Of a DNA stretch of 64,000 nt, positions 1 to 9,579 are shown piece after piece. Position 1 is the stretch's first letter; every line of letters begins with the position of its first letter. The notes beneath the pieces are model-generated. The model made no database searches and was not told where the DNA came from. It was given only the letters and a program-made list of their open reading frames with translations. The DNA comes from an uncultured Lachnospiraceae bacterium (GTDB lineage Bacteria; Bacillota; Clostridia; Lachnospirales; Lachnospiraceae): the NCBI GenBank assembly GCA_903789615.1, contig CAIFEV010000003.1:186001-250000 (forward strand), given 5' to 3'. Made by a program: the position numbers and the translations under genes.

Positions 1-2
1 AG

Positions 3-71
3 AAAGCAGTACCTTCGGATGGTGACGATACGGCGGAGGATGAAACAAACCCGACTTCTGACGAAACGTAA
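3..71 (+). CDS. C-terminal fragment of an acidic-tailed protein, truncated by window start (ends ...VPSDGDDTAEDETNPTSDET*)
   Basis: Open frame to TAA at 69-71; only the acidic tail is visible, so the product is unknown. Confidence 0.5.
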   Translation, partial: KAVPSDGDDTAEDETNPTSDET

Positions 72-184
72 GGAGTAAACCCCCTGCCCGGGCGCATGAA
101 AACAGGCACAGAAATACGGGCAGCGTCAGAAGGATGCTGCCCGGGGACGGATTTCCGGACGGATCGGATTTTTTAAAAAAGTGC

Positions 185-213
185 TTGCTTTTTCTGTGAG
201 GGCTGATTATAAT
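185..213 (+). promoter_or_regulatory. SigA-type promoter, TTGCTT-N17-TATAAT, for the tRNA pair
   Basis: -35 at 185-190, -10 at 208-213, 17 nt spacer, about 45 nt before tRNA-Gln. Confidence 0.75.
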
Positions 214-258
214 ATCTTCTGTCGTGATGAGCGGCGGCAATTCGAAAGGCTTGTTTAT

Positions 259-330
259 TGGGCTTTCGCCAAATGGTAAGGCACTGGATTCTGATTCCAG
301 CATCTGGGGGTTCGAGTCCCTCAAGCCCAG
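259..330 (+). tRNA. tRNA-Gln(CTG)
   Basis: Cloverleaf: TGGGCTT/AAGCCCA acceptor (U1-A72 is typical of Gln), anticodon arm CTGGA-TTCTGAT-TCCAG, T arm GGGGG-TTCGAGT-CCCTC. Confidence 0.93.
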
Positions 331-373
331 CTGATCCTCCACCTTACACTGTGTGGAGGATTTTTTTAAAACT

Positions 374-461
374 GGAGACGTATCGAAGCGGTCATAACGG
401 GGCGCACTCGAAATGCGTTTGGCGGGTAACTGCCACAAGGGTTCGAATCCCTTCGTCTCCG
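374..461 (+). tRNA. tRNA-Ser(CGA)
   Basis: GGAGACG/CGTCTCC acceptor, anticodon loop CTCGAAA, long class II variable arm, T arm AGGG-TTCGAAT-CCCT. Confidence 0.92.
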
Positions 462-537
462 TACCGGAAGCTTCCGTAGGGGTTTCTCCTGCGGAAGCTT
501 TTTTGTGAAGGCTGTGGTTCAAAGGAGGCAGACTCGG

Positions 538-1302
538 ATGAAGTTTTCCTATCCGGCCATCGTCCGGTTTTCGGACTGCGGAAAAAGCGGGCTTGCACGG
601 GAAGCTGCGATCGTGAATTTCATGCAGGACTGCAGCGCCATGCAGTCGGATTCTCTGGGGATCGGCACAGACAGACTCCTGGCGGCCGGCAGGGGATGGT
701 TTGTCATCGCCTGGAATATTCAGATTTACCGGAAGATGCCGGCGAATCAGCACATCCGCGTCTGGACCTGGGCGGTCAGCTATACCGGGATATACGGGGA
801 CCGCTGTATGCAGATAACCGATGAGACAACCGGAGAGGTATATGCGGAGTGCCGCGCGCTGTATGTGTTTATGAATCTCCTGACGATGCACCCGACGAAG
901 GTGGAAGGGGAACTTGGCACCGGGTACGCGGTAAGCTCGGCTTTACAGACGGTTACACCCTGCAGCCGCAAGCTGCCGCCGGTGGCGGGTGGAGATAAAG
1001 CGGGAACATTTGCCGTGAGGAAACATGACACCGATGCGTACGGGCACATGAACAACGCGCGGTATGTGTCCTATGCGGACGACTATCTGCCGGATGGATT
1101 TGATACGTTCCGTCTGCAGGTGGAATACCGGCTGTCGGCAAGACTCGGGGACACGGTGCACGTGTTCACGAAAGAAACCGGAGCGCAGTTTGAAGTGGAA
1201 ATGCGGCGTGGCGACGGACAGGTCTTCGCCAGGGTGTTGTATACAAAAAAGGGAGAAGAAAATGATAAAACTGGGAGAGACGCAGGAACTTGCGATTTAT
1301 AA
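538..1302 (+). CDS. Acyl-ACP thioesterase (FatA/FatB-like double hotdog)
   Basis: MKFSYPAIVRFSDCGKSG...HDTDAYGHMNNARYVSYADDYLP hotdog motif; SD AAAGGAGG before ATG 538. Confidence 0.8.
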   Translation: MKFSYPAIVRFSDCGKSGLAREAAIVNFMQDCSAMQSDSLGIGTDRLLAAGRGWFVIAWNIQIYRKMPANQHIRVWTWAVSYTGIYGDRCMQITDETTGEVYAECRALYVFMNLLTMHPTKVEGELGTGYAVSSALQTVTPCSRKLPPVAGGDKAGTFAVRKHDTDAYGHMNNARYVSYADDYLPDGFDTFRLQVEYRLSARLGDTVHVFTKETGAQFEVEMRRGDGQVFARVLYTKKGEENDKTGRDAGTCDL

Positions 1303-2086
1303 AACCGTGTCCTTCGGCGTCTATCTGGGAGATGAGCGCGAGCATGTGCTCCTGCCGCGGAAGGAAGTGCTGGAAGGTGCGAAAACGGGTGAGTCCCTCA
1401 GCGTATTTGTCTACCGGGATTCGGACGACAGGCTCATTGCCACCGTGAAGACGCCGCTTGTGCGCCTCGGGGAGATGGCTGTCCTGAAAGTGAAGCAGAT
1501 AACCCGGATCGGTGCATTCCTGGACTGGGGGCTCGACAAGGATCTGCTTCTTCCTTATAAGGAACAGACGGAGAAGCTTCACGAAGGGCAGACGGTCCCG
1601 GTTGTCCTGTATATTGACAAGTCCGACCGTCTTGCAGCGACCATGCACGTCTACCGGTATCTCACCGAAGCGCCCGGGTACGAAAAGGACCGGACGGTCG
1701 AGGGGACTGTCATACAGATTAATCCGCAGATGGGGGTCTTTCTGGCGGTTGACGGCCGGTATTACGGCATGATCCCGATTCAGGAGGTGACACAGAAGTA
1801 CGCCCCCGGCGACACCGTGCACGGCCGTGTTGCCCGGGTGCGGGAGGACGGCAAGCTGGTTATCGCCGTCCGCGAGAAAGCCTGGCAGGCGATGAGCCGG
1901 GATTCCGAAAAGATCCTGCAGCTTCTTGGTGCAAACGGCGGCCGCCTTCCGTACGGCGACAAGTCCGACCCGGTGAAAATCCGCGAGGTATTCTCCATGA
2001 GCAAGGCAGAGTTCAAGCGGGCGGCCGGTCATCTTCTGAAGGAAGGGAAAATTACGGTCGGACCGTACGAGATAAAGAATACCTGA
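1262..2086 (+). CDS. S1 RNA-binding domain protein, CvfB-like
   Basis: MIKLGETQELAIYKTVSFGVYLGDEREHVLLPRKEV plus repeated S1-like segments; overlaps the previous CDS by 41 nt. Confidence 0.8.
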   Translation: MIKLGETQELAIYKTVSFGVYLGDEREHVLLPRKEVLEGAKTGESLSVFVYRDSDDRLIATVKTPLVRLGEMAVLKVKQITRIGAFLDWGLDKDLLLPYKEQTEKLHEGQTVPVVLYIDKSDRLAATMHVYRYLTEAPGYEKDRTVEGTVIQINPQMGVFLAVDGRYYGMIPIQEVTQKYAPGDTVHGRVARVREDGKLVIAVREKAWQAMSRDSEKILQLLGANGGRLPYGDKSDPVKIREVFSMSKAEFKRAAGHLLKEGKITVGPYEIKNT

Positions 2087-2193
2087 TGGCAGATGCTGCA
2101 AATGTGACGAAAGCACTTTCACAGACTTGTGAAAAATTCATAAACATTCTGTCCGGATATCGAAAATCAAAAAAAGGTACAAAAATCATCAGG

Positions 2194-2215
2194 ATATTTC
2201 AGTAAATTGAAATAT
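2194..2215. promoter_or_regulatory. Inverted repeat ATATTTCA-GTAAAT-TGAAATAT upstream of the MsmX-like gene
   Basis: Perfect 8-bp arms; the left 15 nt match the CodY box AATTTTCWGAAAATT at 12/15 positions. Confidence 0.45.
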
Positions 2216-2310
2216 GGTATTACCTCCGGAATTCAGGTATCATGAGCATAGTTAAAGCCGGCCGGGAGGCAGCATGAGTCTTCGGGCGGCACTTAATCAG
2301 GAGGAATGGA

Positions 2311-3426
2311 ATGGCAAGCTTATCTCTTAAGAACGTAACAAAAGTTTATCCCAATGGATTTGTTGCGGTAAAGAACTTCAACCTTGAAGTTGCAGACCAG
2401 GAATTCATCATTTTCGTAGGCCCGTCCGGCTGCGGAAAGTCTACGACTCTTCGTATGATCGCAGGACTTGAAGAGATTTCTTCCGGCGAACTCTGGATCG
2501 GCGACAAGCTCATGAACGATGTAGAGCCGAAGGACCGTGATATCGCCATGGTATTCCAGAACTACGCTCTGTATCCGCATATGACCGTGTACGACAACAT
2601 GGCATTCGGCCTGAAGCTCCGCAAGGTTCCGAAGGCAGACATCGACAAGGCTGTTCATGAAGCAGCCAAGATCCTTGACATCGAGCATCTTCTCGACCGT
2701 AAGCCGAAGGCTCTTTCCGGTGGTCAGAGACAGCGTGTTGCCATGGGCCGTGCCATCGTTCGTCACCCGAAGGTATTCCTGATGGACGAGCCGCTCTCCA
2801 ACCTGGATGCGAAGCTGCGTGTTCAGATGCGTGTTGAGATCTCCAAGCTTCATCAGAGACTCAATGCAACCATCATCTACGTAACCCATGACCAGGTAGA
2901 GGCTATGACGCTCGGTACCCGTATCGTCGTTCTGAAGGATGGTATCATCCAGCAGGTAGATACGCCGCAGAACCTCTACTACAAGCCGGATAATCTCTTC
3001 GTTGCCGGATTCATCGGCTCTCCGCAGATGAACCTTGTAGACGCAGTTGTTTCCCAGAACGGCGACAAGATCGGCCTGAAGCTGGATGACAAGATTACGA
3101 TCGAAGTCGGCGGCGAGAAAGCGAAGAAAGTTATCGACGGCGGCTACGTAGGCAAGACCGTTGTTGTCGGCATCCGTCCGGAGGATATCAGCGATGATCC
3201 GGAATTCATCGCAAAGCATCCGGAAGGCATCTTCGATGCGAAGATCAACGTATACGAGCTCCTCGGCGGCGAAGCAAACCTTCACTTCGATATCAACGGC
3301 ACAACCTGCACAGCCAAGGTCAGCGCTCACAACGCGATCAAGCCGGGCAGCGTAGTAAAGCTTTCCGCTGATCACACGAGAATGCACATCTTCGACAAGG
3401 AGACCGAGCAGGTTATCACACACTGA
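2311..3426 (+). CDS. Carbohydrate ABC transporter ATP-binding protein (MsmX/UgpC family)
   Basis: Walker [10 protein letters not shown], signature [14 protein letters not shown], Walker [14 protein letters not shown]-terminal TOBE region. Confidence 0.93.
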   Translation: MASLSLKNVTKVYPNGFVAVKNFNLEVADQEFIIFVGPSGCGKSTTLRMIAGLEEISSGELWIGDKLMNDVEPKDRDIAMVFQNYALYPHMTVYDNMAFGLKLRKVPKADIDKAVHEAAKILDIEHLLDRKPKALSGGQRQRVAMGRAIVRHPKVFLMDEPLSNLDAKLRVQMRVEISKLHQRLNATIIYVTHDQVEAMTLGTRIVVLKDGIIQQVDTPQNLYYKPDNLFVAGFIGSPQMNLVDAVVSQNGDKIGLKLDDKITIEVGGEKAKKVIDGGYVGKTVVVGIRPEDISDDPEFIAKHPEGIFDAKINVYELLGGEANLHFDINGTTCTAKVSAHNAIKPGSVVKLSADHTRMHIFDKETEQVITH

Positions 3427-3456
3427 CCGGAATTCTGAAAAAAGCATAAACGCCCG

Positions 3457-3498
3457 GAAGCGGCAGGGAAACGCAGGTTTCCCGCCGCTTCTTTGTTT
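3457..3498 (+). terminator. Rho-independent terminator after the MsmX-like gene
   Basis: GAAGCGGCAGGGAAA...GTTTCCCGCCGCTTC stem followed by a T-rich tract. Confidence 0.75.
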
Positions 3499-3525
3499 GT
3501 ATTTATTGTCTGATATTGATATAAT
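3497..3525 (+). promoter_or_regulatory. SigA-type promoter TTGTAT-N17-TATAAT
   Basis: -10 at 3520-3525 upstream of the CdaR-like gene. Confidence 0.6.
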
Positions 3526-3588
3526 GTTATCGATTATCGCGGCTTCAGCCGCCAGCAAATGCGCCGCAATCATCAAAAGAGGTACGAT

Positions 3589-4680
3589 ATGCTTTCAAAT
3601 CAGGTATTACAGGAGACTCTTGAGGGCCTTCGCTCAATAACCCGCGTGAATATGGCAGCGGTTGATACGGACGGGCGTGTCTGCGCCGGTACATTTGAAG
3701 TGACGCCGGAGTGCCTGACGGCCGCCAGGGAGTTCTCCGATTCCCCGGCCATCAATCAGGTTGTCAATGACTATCAGTTCTTCCGGATCTCTGAGGGGGA
3801 GCACGTCAGCTATGTGCTTGTTCTGCAGGGAAGCTCGGATGAAAACTACATGGTCGGCCGGATGGCGGTGTTCCAGATCCAGCAGCTTCTGTATGCGTAC
3901 CGGGAGCATTACGACAAGGACAATTTCGTCAAGAACCTTCTTCTTGACAACATCCTGAAGGTCGATATTTTCACCAGAGCCGACAAGCTCGGCATCAAGG
4001 CGAATGTCCCGAGAATCGTCTACATCATCGAGACGCGCCACGGAAAGGATTCTTCGGCACTTGAGACCATCCGAAATCTCTATCAGGGCAAGACAAAGGG
4101 ATACATCACGGCCGTTGACGAGAAGAGTATCGTTCTGATCCGCCAGGTGGAGGGCACGGAGGAGTATGAGGAGCTCCTTCAGGAGGCCAGCACCATTGTG
4201 GATATGCTCAACACCGAGGCCATGACGGCAGCCAGGGCGTCCTTCGGCACGATCGTCCGCGACCTGCGCGATCTCTCCCGGTCATACAAGGAAGCAAAGA
4301 TGGCCATGTCGGTCGGAAAGATCTTCTACAGCGAGAAGAGTGTCATCGGCTACAGCAAGCTCGGCATCGGACGCCTGATCTACCAGCTTCCGATGTCTCT
4401 CTGCCAGATGTACATCAAAGAAGTATTCGGAGAGCACAACCCGGAGGAGCTCGACGACGAGACTCTTGTGACGGTCAACAAGTTCTTCGAACACAATCTG
4501 AATGTGTCGGAGACCTCCCGTGAGCTCTACATTCACCGCAACACGCTCGTGTACCGCCTTGACAAGCTGAAGGCCACGCTCGGACTGGACCTGACCAACT
4601 TCGGCGATGCCATCACGTTCAAGATTGCCCTGATGGTCGTGAAGTACATGCGGTATATGGAGAGCCGCGACAAGTACTGA
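3589..4680 (+). CDS. CdaR/PucR-family transcriptional regulator (C-terminal HTH_30)
   Basis: C-terminal LNVSETSRELYIHRNTLVYRLDKLKATLGLDL is the PucR-type HTH. Confidence 0.8.
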   Translation: MLSNQVLQETLEGLRSITRVNMAAVDTDGRVCAGTFEVTPECLTAAREFSDSPAINQVVNDYQFFRISEGEHVSYVLVLQGSSDENYMVGRMAVFQIQQLLYAYREHYDKDNFVKNLLLDNILKVDIFTRADKLGIKANVPRIVYIIETRHGKDSSALETIRNLYQGKTKGYITAVDEKSIVLIRQVEGTEEYEELLQEASTIVDMLNTEAMTAARASFGTIVRDLRDLSRSYKEAKMAMSVGKIFYSEKSVIGYSKLGIGRLIYQLPMSLCQMYIKEVFGEHNPEELDDETLVTVNKFFEHNLNVSETSRELYIHRNTLVYRLDKLKATLGLDLTNFGDAITFKIALMVVKYMRYMESRDKY

Positions 4681-4731
4681 TGCATCCGCATCCGTCCGAA
4701 AGATGCGGGAAGAAGAGGATTTTGAATACGT

Positions 4732-5418
4732 ATGATTATTCTTGAGAATGTGACAAAGAATTACACGCCGGAGATCGCGGCTCTGCAGAATATCAATCTG
4801 CATGTTTCCAAGGGCGAATTCGTGTTCGTCGTCGGAAAGAGCGGCTCCGGAAAGTCGACGCTGATCAAGCTCCTGCTGAAGGAGATTGAGCCGACGTCCG
4901 GCCGGATTTACATCAACAAAAAGTATCTGAATAAAATGCACCGCCGCCAGCTTCCGTATCTGCGCCGCGACATCGGCGTCGTGTTCCAGGACTTCCGGCT
5001 TCTTCAGGACCGCACGGTGTTTGAAAACATCGCATTTGCCCAGAAGGTCATTGAGGCGCCGCAGCGCAAGATCCGCACCAACGTGCTGGAGATGCTGTCC
5101 ATGGTCGGCCTCGTCGACAAATACAAGGCATACCCGAGCGAGCTGTCCGGAGGCGAGCAGCAGCGTGTTGCCATTGCGCGTGCGCTGGTGAATCACCCGG
5201 ATATTCTGCTCTGCGACGAGCCTACCGGCAATCTGGATCCGATCAACTCCGCTGAGGTCATGAAGATCATCGACAAGGCGAACAAGCGCGGAACCACTGT
5301 GCTGGTCGTGACCCACAACATGGATATCGTGCAGCAGATGAAGAAGCGCACGATCACCATGAGCGAGGGCCGCATCATCAGCGATATGGAGAAGGGCGGT
5401 TATTTCTATGAAGATTAA
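4732..5418 (+). CDS. ftsE: Cell division ATP-binding protein FtsE
   Basis: [38 protein letters not shown]; followed by ftsX. Confidence 0.93.
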   Translation: MIILENVTKNYTPEIAALQNINLHVSKGEFVFVVGKSGSGKSTLIKLLLKEIEPTSGRIYINKKYLNKMHRRQLPYLRRDIGVVFQDFRLLQDRTVFENIAFAQKVIEAPQRKIRTNVLEMLSMVGLVDKYKAYPSELSGGEQQRVAIARALVNHPDILLCDEPTGNLDPINSAEVMKIIDKANKRGTTVLVVTHNMDIVQQMKKRTITMSEGRIISDMEKGGYFYED

Positions 5419-6313
5419 TTCGTTTTTTTACCAGCTGAAGCAGGGGTTTCTGAATATTCACAGAAACCGCCTCTTCTCGCTGGCGTCGATAGCCACGATT
5501 GCGGCAAGTATATTTATATTCGGTATTTTCTACAGCCTGGTCGCCAATTTCCAGTACACGCTCAAAGACGCGCAGACGAACCTGGCTGTGACGGTTTTCT
5601 TTAATGATGACGCGGATGACGCGACGATCCAGTCGATCGGCGACAAGATTCAGGCAAGGCCGGAGGTGGACAGAATTCACTTCACATCGGCGGAGGAAGC
5701 CTGGGAGAATTTCAAGACCGAGTATCTGGGCGAGTATGAGTATCTGGCGGACGGTTTTTCGGATAACCCGCTTGCCAACTCGGCTTCCTATGAGGTCTAT
5801 CTGAAGGACGCGAGTCAGCAGCAGGAGCTTGTTGATTACATCAGCTCCCTGGACGGTGTGCGCCAGGTGAACCGCTCGGAAGACGCAGCGGCAAGCCTGT
5901 CCGGCGCGGCAAGACTCGTCGGCTACATCTCTGTGGCAGTCATCATCGTTCTTCTGGCGGTGTCAATCTTCCTGATCATGAACACGATCATCATCGGCAT
6001 CACCGTGCGAAAGGAAGAAATTTCGATCATGAAGTACATCGGTGCCACGGATGGATTTGTCAATGCGCCGTTCTTTGTGGAGGGTATCACGATCGGCGTC
6101 ATCGGCTCCATCATTCCGATGATCATCGAGTACTTCATTTATAACGGAGCGGTTGATTTTGTCCGCGACAAGTTTGCGATGCTCAACAACATTCTCCGCT
6201 TCATGTCAACGGCCCAGCTCTTCCGCGTGCTGCTTCCGGTGGCGCTGCTGCTGGGAGTTGTCATCGGTCTTCTGGGAACATTCTTCGCTGTGCGCAGACA
6301 TACAAATGTCTGA
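5408..6313 (+). CDS. ftsX: Cell division permease-like protein FtsX
   Basis: MKINSFFYQLKQGFLNIHRNRLFSLASIATIAASIFIFG, four-TM FtsX topology; overlaps ftsE. Confidence 0.92.
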   Translation: MKINSFFYQLKQGFLNIHRNRLFSLASIATIAASIFIFGIFYSLVANFQYTLKDAQTNLAVTVFFNDDADDATIQSIGDKIQARPEVDRIHFTSAEEAWENFKTEYLGEYEYLADGFSDNPLANSASYEVYLKDASQQQELVDYISSLDGVRQVNRSEDAAASLSGAARLVGYISVAVIIVLLAVSIFLIMNTIIIGITVRKEEISIMKYIGATDGFVNAPFFVEGITIGVIGSIIPMIIEYFIYNGAVDFVRDKFAMLNNILRFMSTAQLFRVLLPVALLLGVVIGLLGTFFAVRRHTNV

Positions 6314-6333
6314 TACAGCCGTTGGAGACAGAT

Positions 6334-7632
6334 ATGGATAATGACAGACAGCCGGACAGTCTGCAGGATATCGAAAGGAAAGACGGGGAGAAGACCGGGC
6401 AGGATACGGGTACGGAGCAGACGCCTGCGAAACACAGACGCACGCCGCGGGCCATCATTCTCTATACGGTTGCGATTGCGGTTCTGCTTCTCCTGATCGC
6501 CGCATTCCGCAGCAACCTGATCTCCATCCGGATCGGCCGGCTGTATATCGGCAGAGACTCCGGGAGTATCGGCGTTCAGTCGATGTACAAACTGAACCAG
6601 CTGGAGAGCACGCTGGAAGATTTCTACTTTGACAAGCCGGATCCGGATACATCGATCGAGTCGGTCGCCAAAGCGTATGTGGACAGTTATGATGATCCGT
6701 ACACCGTGTATTACACGCCGGAAGAGTTCGCATCCTTCATGCAGAGCAGCAGCGGTGTATCATACGGCATCGGCGTCATTGTGGGCAAGACGGATGAGGG
6801 TTCACTTCTCATCAGCCGGGTGATCTCCGGCGGACCGGCCGAGACAGCCGGACTTCAGGCGGGGGATCTCATTACGGCGGTTGACGGGCAGCCGGTCGCC
6901 GGAGAGGATATCCAGGACACGGTCGAGAGAATCAAGGGTGGAGAAGGGACGGATGTGACGCTTGCGATTCTGCGGGGGGATCAGACACTTGAAATCGCGG
7001 TGACCCGCGGACAGTATGACATCCCGCTTGTGAGTTACAGAGTTCTTGACGGAAACATCGGATATCTGTATCTGGCGGAGTTTGACGCCAGTGCAAAGCA
7101 ACAGTTCCTCGACGCATATCATGAACTGACGCAGGAAAAAGGTGTGTCGTCTCTCATCATTGATCTGCGGGGCAATCCGGGAGGTCTTCTGGATGTGGAC
7201 ACGGACATCCTGGATGAACTGCTCCCGGACGGGACCATCGTCTCGGTGCGGGATAAGGCCGGTAACGAAGAAGTGACAGCCGGGAGCAACCCGGATCAGA
7301 TTGAAATTCCGCTCGCCGTCCTGGTAAATGGACAGACAGCTTCCGCATCGGAACTTTTCTCTGCCGCTGTTCAGGATTACGGAGTCGGAGTTATCGTCGG
7401 GACCCAGACCTTCGGCAAGGGCATCGCCCAGACGATCCGGCAGTTCCCGGACGGGAGCGGCATCAAGTACACGGTTGAGAAATATTTCACACCGGCCGGA
7501 CGGGACATTCATCAGGTCGGCGTGACGCCGGACATCGTGGTAGAAACGGCTGACGGAGGAACGGAAGATTCCAATCCGGAGACGGATACACAGCTTGCCG
7601 CTGCAATCGCATACCTTGAGAGTGAAACATGA
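6334..7632 (+). CDS. S41 C-terminal processing peptidase (PDZ domain)
   Basis: PDZ GGPAETAGLQAGDLITAVDG, IIDLRGNPGG, NGQTASASELFSAAVQDY, TFGKGIAQT. Confidence 0.92.
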   Translation: MDNDRQPDSLQDIERKDGEKTGQDTGTEQTPAKHRRTPRAIILYTVAIAVLLLLIAAFRSNLISIRIGRLYIGRDSGSIGVQSMYKLNQLESTLEDFYFDKPDPDTSIESVAKAYVDSYDDPYTVYYTPEEFASFMQSSSGVSYGIGVIVGKTDEGSLLISRVISGGPAETAGLQAGDLITAVDGQPVAGEDIQDTVERIKGGEGTDVTLAILRGDQTLEIAVTRGQYDIPLVSYRVLDGNIGYLYLAEFDASAKQQFLDAYHELTQEKGVSSLIIDLRGNPGGLLDVDTDILDELLPDGTIVSVRDKAGNEEVTAGSNPDQIEIPLAVLVNGQTASASELFSAAVQDYGVGVIVGTQTFGKGIAQTIRQFPDGSGIKYTVEKYFTPAGRDIHQVGVTPDIVVETADGGTEDSNPETDTQLAAAIAYLESET

Positions 7633-7688
7633 GGAAGTAAACGTGACAGCCGTGCAGAACCTGCCGGCACGGGGAAAGGTAGGAGTAC

Positions 7689-8186
7689 ATGAAATCCTTC
7701 ACACAAAACCATGTGGTGACCGGACTGATCCTGATCATCTTCGGAATCGTTCTTCTGATCTGGCCGGGCAGTACACTGGACATCGTCTGTAAGATCGTCG
7801 GCGCTGCCGTGCTGATCGCCGGAATCGTCGGCGTGGCGGAAGGGCTCGCCGGCAAGAGAAAAGATCCGGCGGCTGTCGGAAATTTCGCGGGTAACGTCAT
7901 TGCAGTGATCGTCGGAATCCTCCTGATTGCGTTTTCCGGCGCGATCGTGGCGATTCTGCCATTTGTCCTCGGTATTCTGATGGTCGTCTACAGCGCCGTT
8001 GAAATTTTCGGTGCGCTGAAGGCGGACGGCGGCATTCAGACCGGAAGACTTGTCATGGCGGTTATCGAGCTCATCATCGGCATTCTGATCATGGCCAATC
8101 CGTTCAGCACCGTCACACTTCTCATCCGTGTTCTGGGGATCGGCATGATCTTCGGCGGCGTGACGCAGGTTATGAACAGGAATTGA
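7689..8186 (+). CDS. DUF308/HdeD-family membrane protein
   Basis: Six short hydrophobic helices, LIIFGIVLLIWPGSTLDIVCKIVG. Confidence 0.75.
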   Translation: MKSFTQNHVVTGLILIIFGIVLLIWPGSTLDIVCKIVGAAVLIAGIVGVAEGLAGKRKDPAAVGNFAGNVIAVIVGILLIAFSGAIVAILPFVLGILMVVYSAVEIFGALKADGGIQTGRLVMAVIELIIGILIMANPFSTVTLLIRVLGIGMIFGGVTQVMNRN

Positions 8187-8199
8187 GGCTGCGGCCTGT

Positions 8200-9579
8200 A
8201 TGGATGAATTTGAAATTTTAAAAAAGGTTGAGAGAGGAGAGATGACGGCTGAGGAGGCGGCCATCTCTCTGAAGGAAAAACCGTTCGAAGATCTTGGATA
8301 TGCCAAAGTTGACCTCCATCGTCATACCCGTCAGGGGGCGACGGAGGTTATTTATGGTGAAGGGAAAACCGCACAGCAGATCCGGGGGATCGCCGGAACG
8401 CTCAGAGACCACGGCCAGGGACATATTCTCGTGACCAGACTGGATAGCGGAAAGGCCGGAGATCTTAAGACAGACGGCGGTTTTACGTATTATAAGACGG
8501 CCCGGCTTGGCGTGTATGGCGGGCTGGAACCGGAGGCGTCTTTCCCGCGGCCGTCTGGGACGATTGCGGTTGTTAGCGCCGGGACAAGCGACCTTCCGGT
8601 GGCGGAGGAGGCGGCCCTGACTGCGCAGTTTTACGGAAACAAAGTGCTGCGGCTCTACGATGTGGGAGTCGCCGGACTCACACGGCTGCTGTCGCATCTG
8701 GACGAGCTGGTGCGCGCCTCGGTTGTCATCACCGTGGCGGGAATGGAAGGCGCGCTCGCGAGTGTCGTTGGCGGACTGGTGTCCTGTCCCGTCATCGCGG
8801 TGCCGACCAGCGTCGGATACGGCGCTTCGTTTCAGGGGCTTGCCGCGATGCTGGCCATGATGAATTCCTGTGCCTCCGGGGTGACGGTCGTCAACATTGA
8901 CAACGGATTCGGCGCGGCCTTTTCGGCCAGCCGCATCAACCGGATGGGAATGCAGCAGACCGGAAAAGAGGAGAAGGCAGCGGATACAGAGACAGCCGGC
9001 GCAGAGGCAGCTCCGGATGCCGGAACGGATGAGTGCGGCGCGGTACACGGGGGCAGCCTGACTCAGTCGCAGGACAGGGACCGCATCGGAGAACTTTCGT
9101 GCAACCTCGACGACATGAGCGGAGAGGAGATCGCATTTGCCGTGAAGAGGCTGTTTTCTGCCGGGGCACGGGATGTTTTCACTATACCTGCGGGCATGAA
9201 GAAGGGCAGACCGGGGACGGTACTGACGGTCCTGTGCGATCCGGAAAGAATAGCGGAATTTGAGAGGCGGATCTTTGCCCTGACGACGACGATCGGCATC
9301 CGTGAGACGCTGAAGGAGCGGGCTGTTCTGCGGCGGCGGGAGGAAATATGCGACACGAGTGCCGGAAGTGTGCGCGTGAAAGTGAGCGAAGGGTACGGCT
9401 GCCGGCGGGTCAAGGCGGAGGCCGATGACCTGATGGCGGCGGCCGTAAGCACCGGGAGACCGGTGAGAGATATCCGGGACGAGGTAAAGAGACAGTATGG
9501 AGGAGTACCGGAAGGCAGAGAGGAAGAGACTCAGGCAGGAACTGACGGGCACGATTGTCCGGATGGGGTATCCGGCTGA
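8200..9579 (+). CDS. Fusion of LarB (pyridinium-3,5-biscarboxylic acid mononucleotide synthase) with a LarC C-terminal (LarC2-like) domain
   Basis: N-terminus YAKVDLHRHTRQGATEVIYGEGKT...CPVIAVPTSVGYGASFQGLAAMLAMMNSCASGVTVVNIDNGFGA = LarB. After an acidic/Ala linker, IGELSCNLDDMSGEEIAFAVKRLFSAGARDVFTIPAGMKKGRPGTVLTVLC...TTTIGIRE...RVKAEADDLMAAA = LarC C-terminal domain. Confidence 0.85.
   Translation: MDEFEILKKVERGEMTAEEAAISLKEKPFEDLGYAKVDLHRHTRQGATEVIYGEGKTAQQIRGIAGTLRDHGQGHILVTRLDSGKAGDLKTDGGFTYYKTARLGVYGGLEPEASFPRPSGTIAVVSAGTSDLPVAEEAALTAQFYGNKVLRLYDVGVAGLTRLLSHLDELVRASVVITVAGMEGALASVVGGLVSCPVIAVPTSVGYGASFQGLAAMLAMMNSCASGVTVVNIDNGFGAAFSASRINRMGMQQTGKEEKAADTETAGAEAAPDAGTDECGAVHGGSLTQSQDRDRIGELSCNLDDMSGEEIAFAVKRLFSAGARDVFTIPAGMKKGRPGTVLTVLCDPERIAEFERRIFALTTTIGIRETLKERAVLRRREEICDTSAGSVRVKVSEGYGCRRVKAEADDLMAAAVSTGRPVRDIRDEVKRQYGGVPEGREEETQAGTDGHDCPDGVSG

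Noticed and set aside
118-142. Hairpin GGGCAGC...GCTGCCC near the window start
   Set aside because: Plausible terminator stem, but no T tract directly after it; too weak to call.
505-537. Upstream start (505) for the thioesterase
   Set aside because: ATG 538 has the proper SD (AAAGGAGG) and matches the family N-terminus.
2320-3576. 418-aa minus-strand ORF antisense to the MsmX-like gene
   Set aside because: Shadow ORF caused by codon usage of a highly expressed gene.
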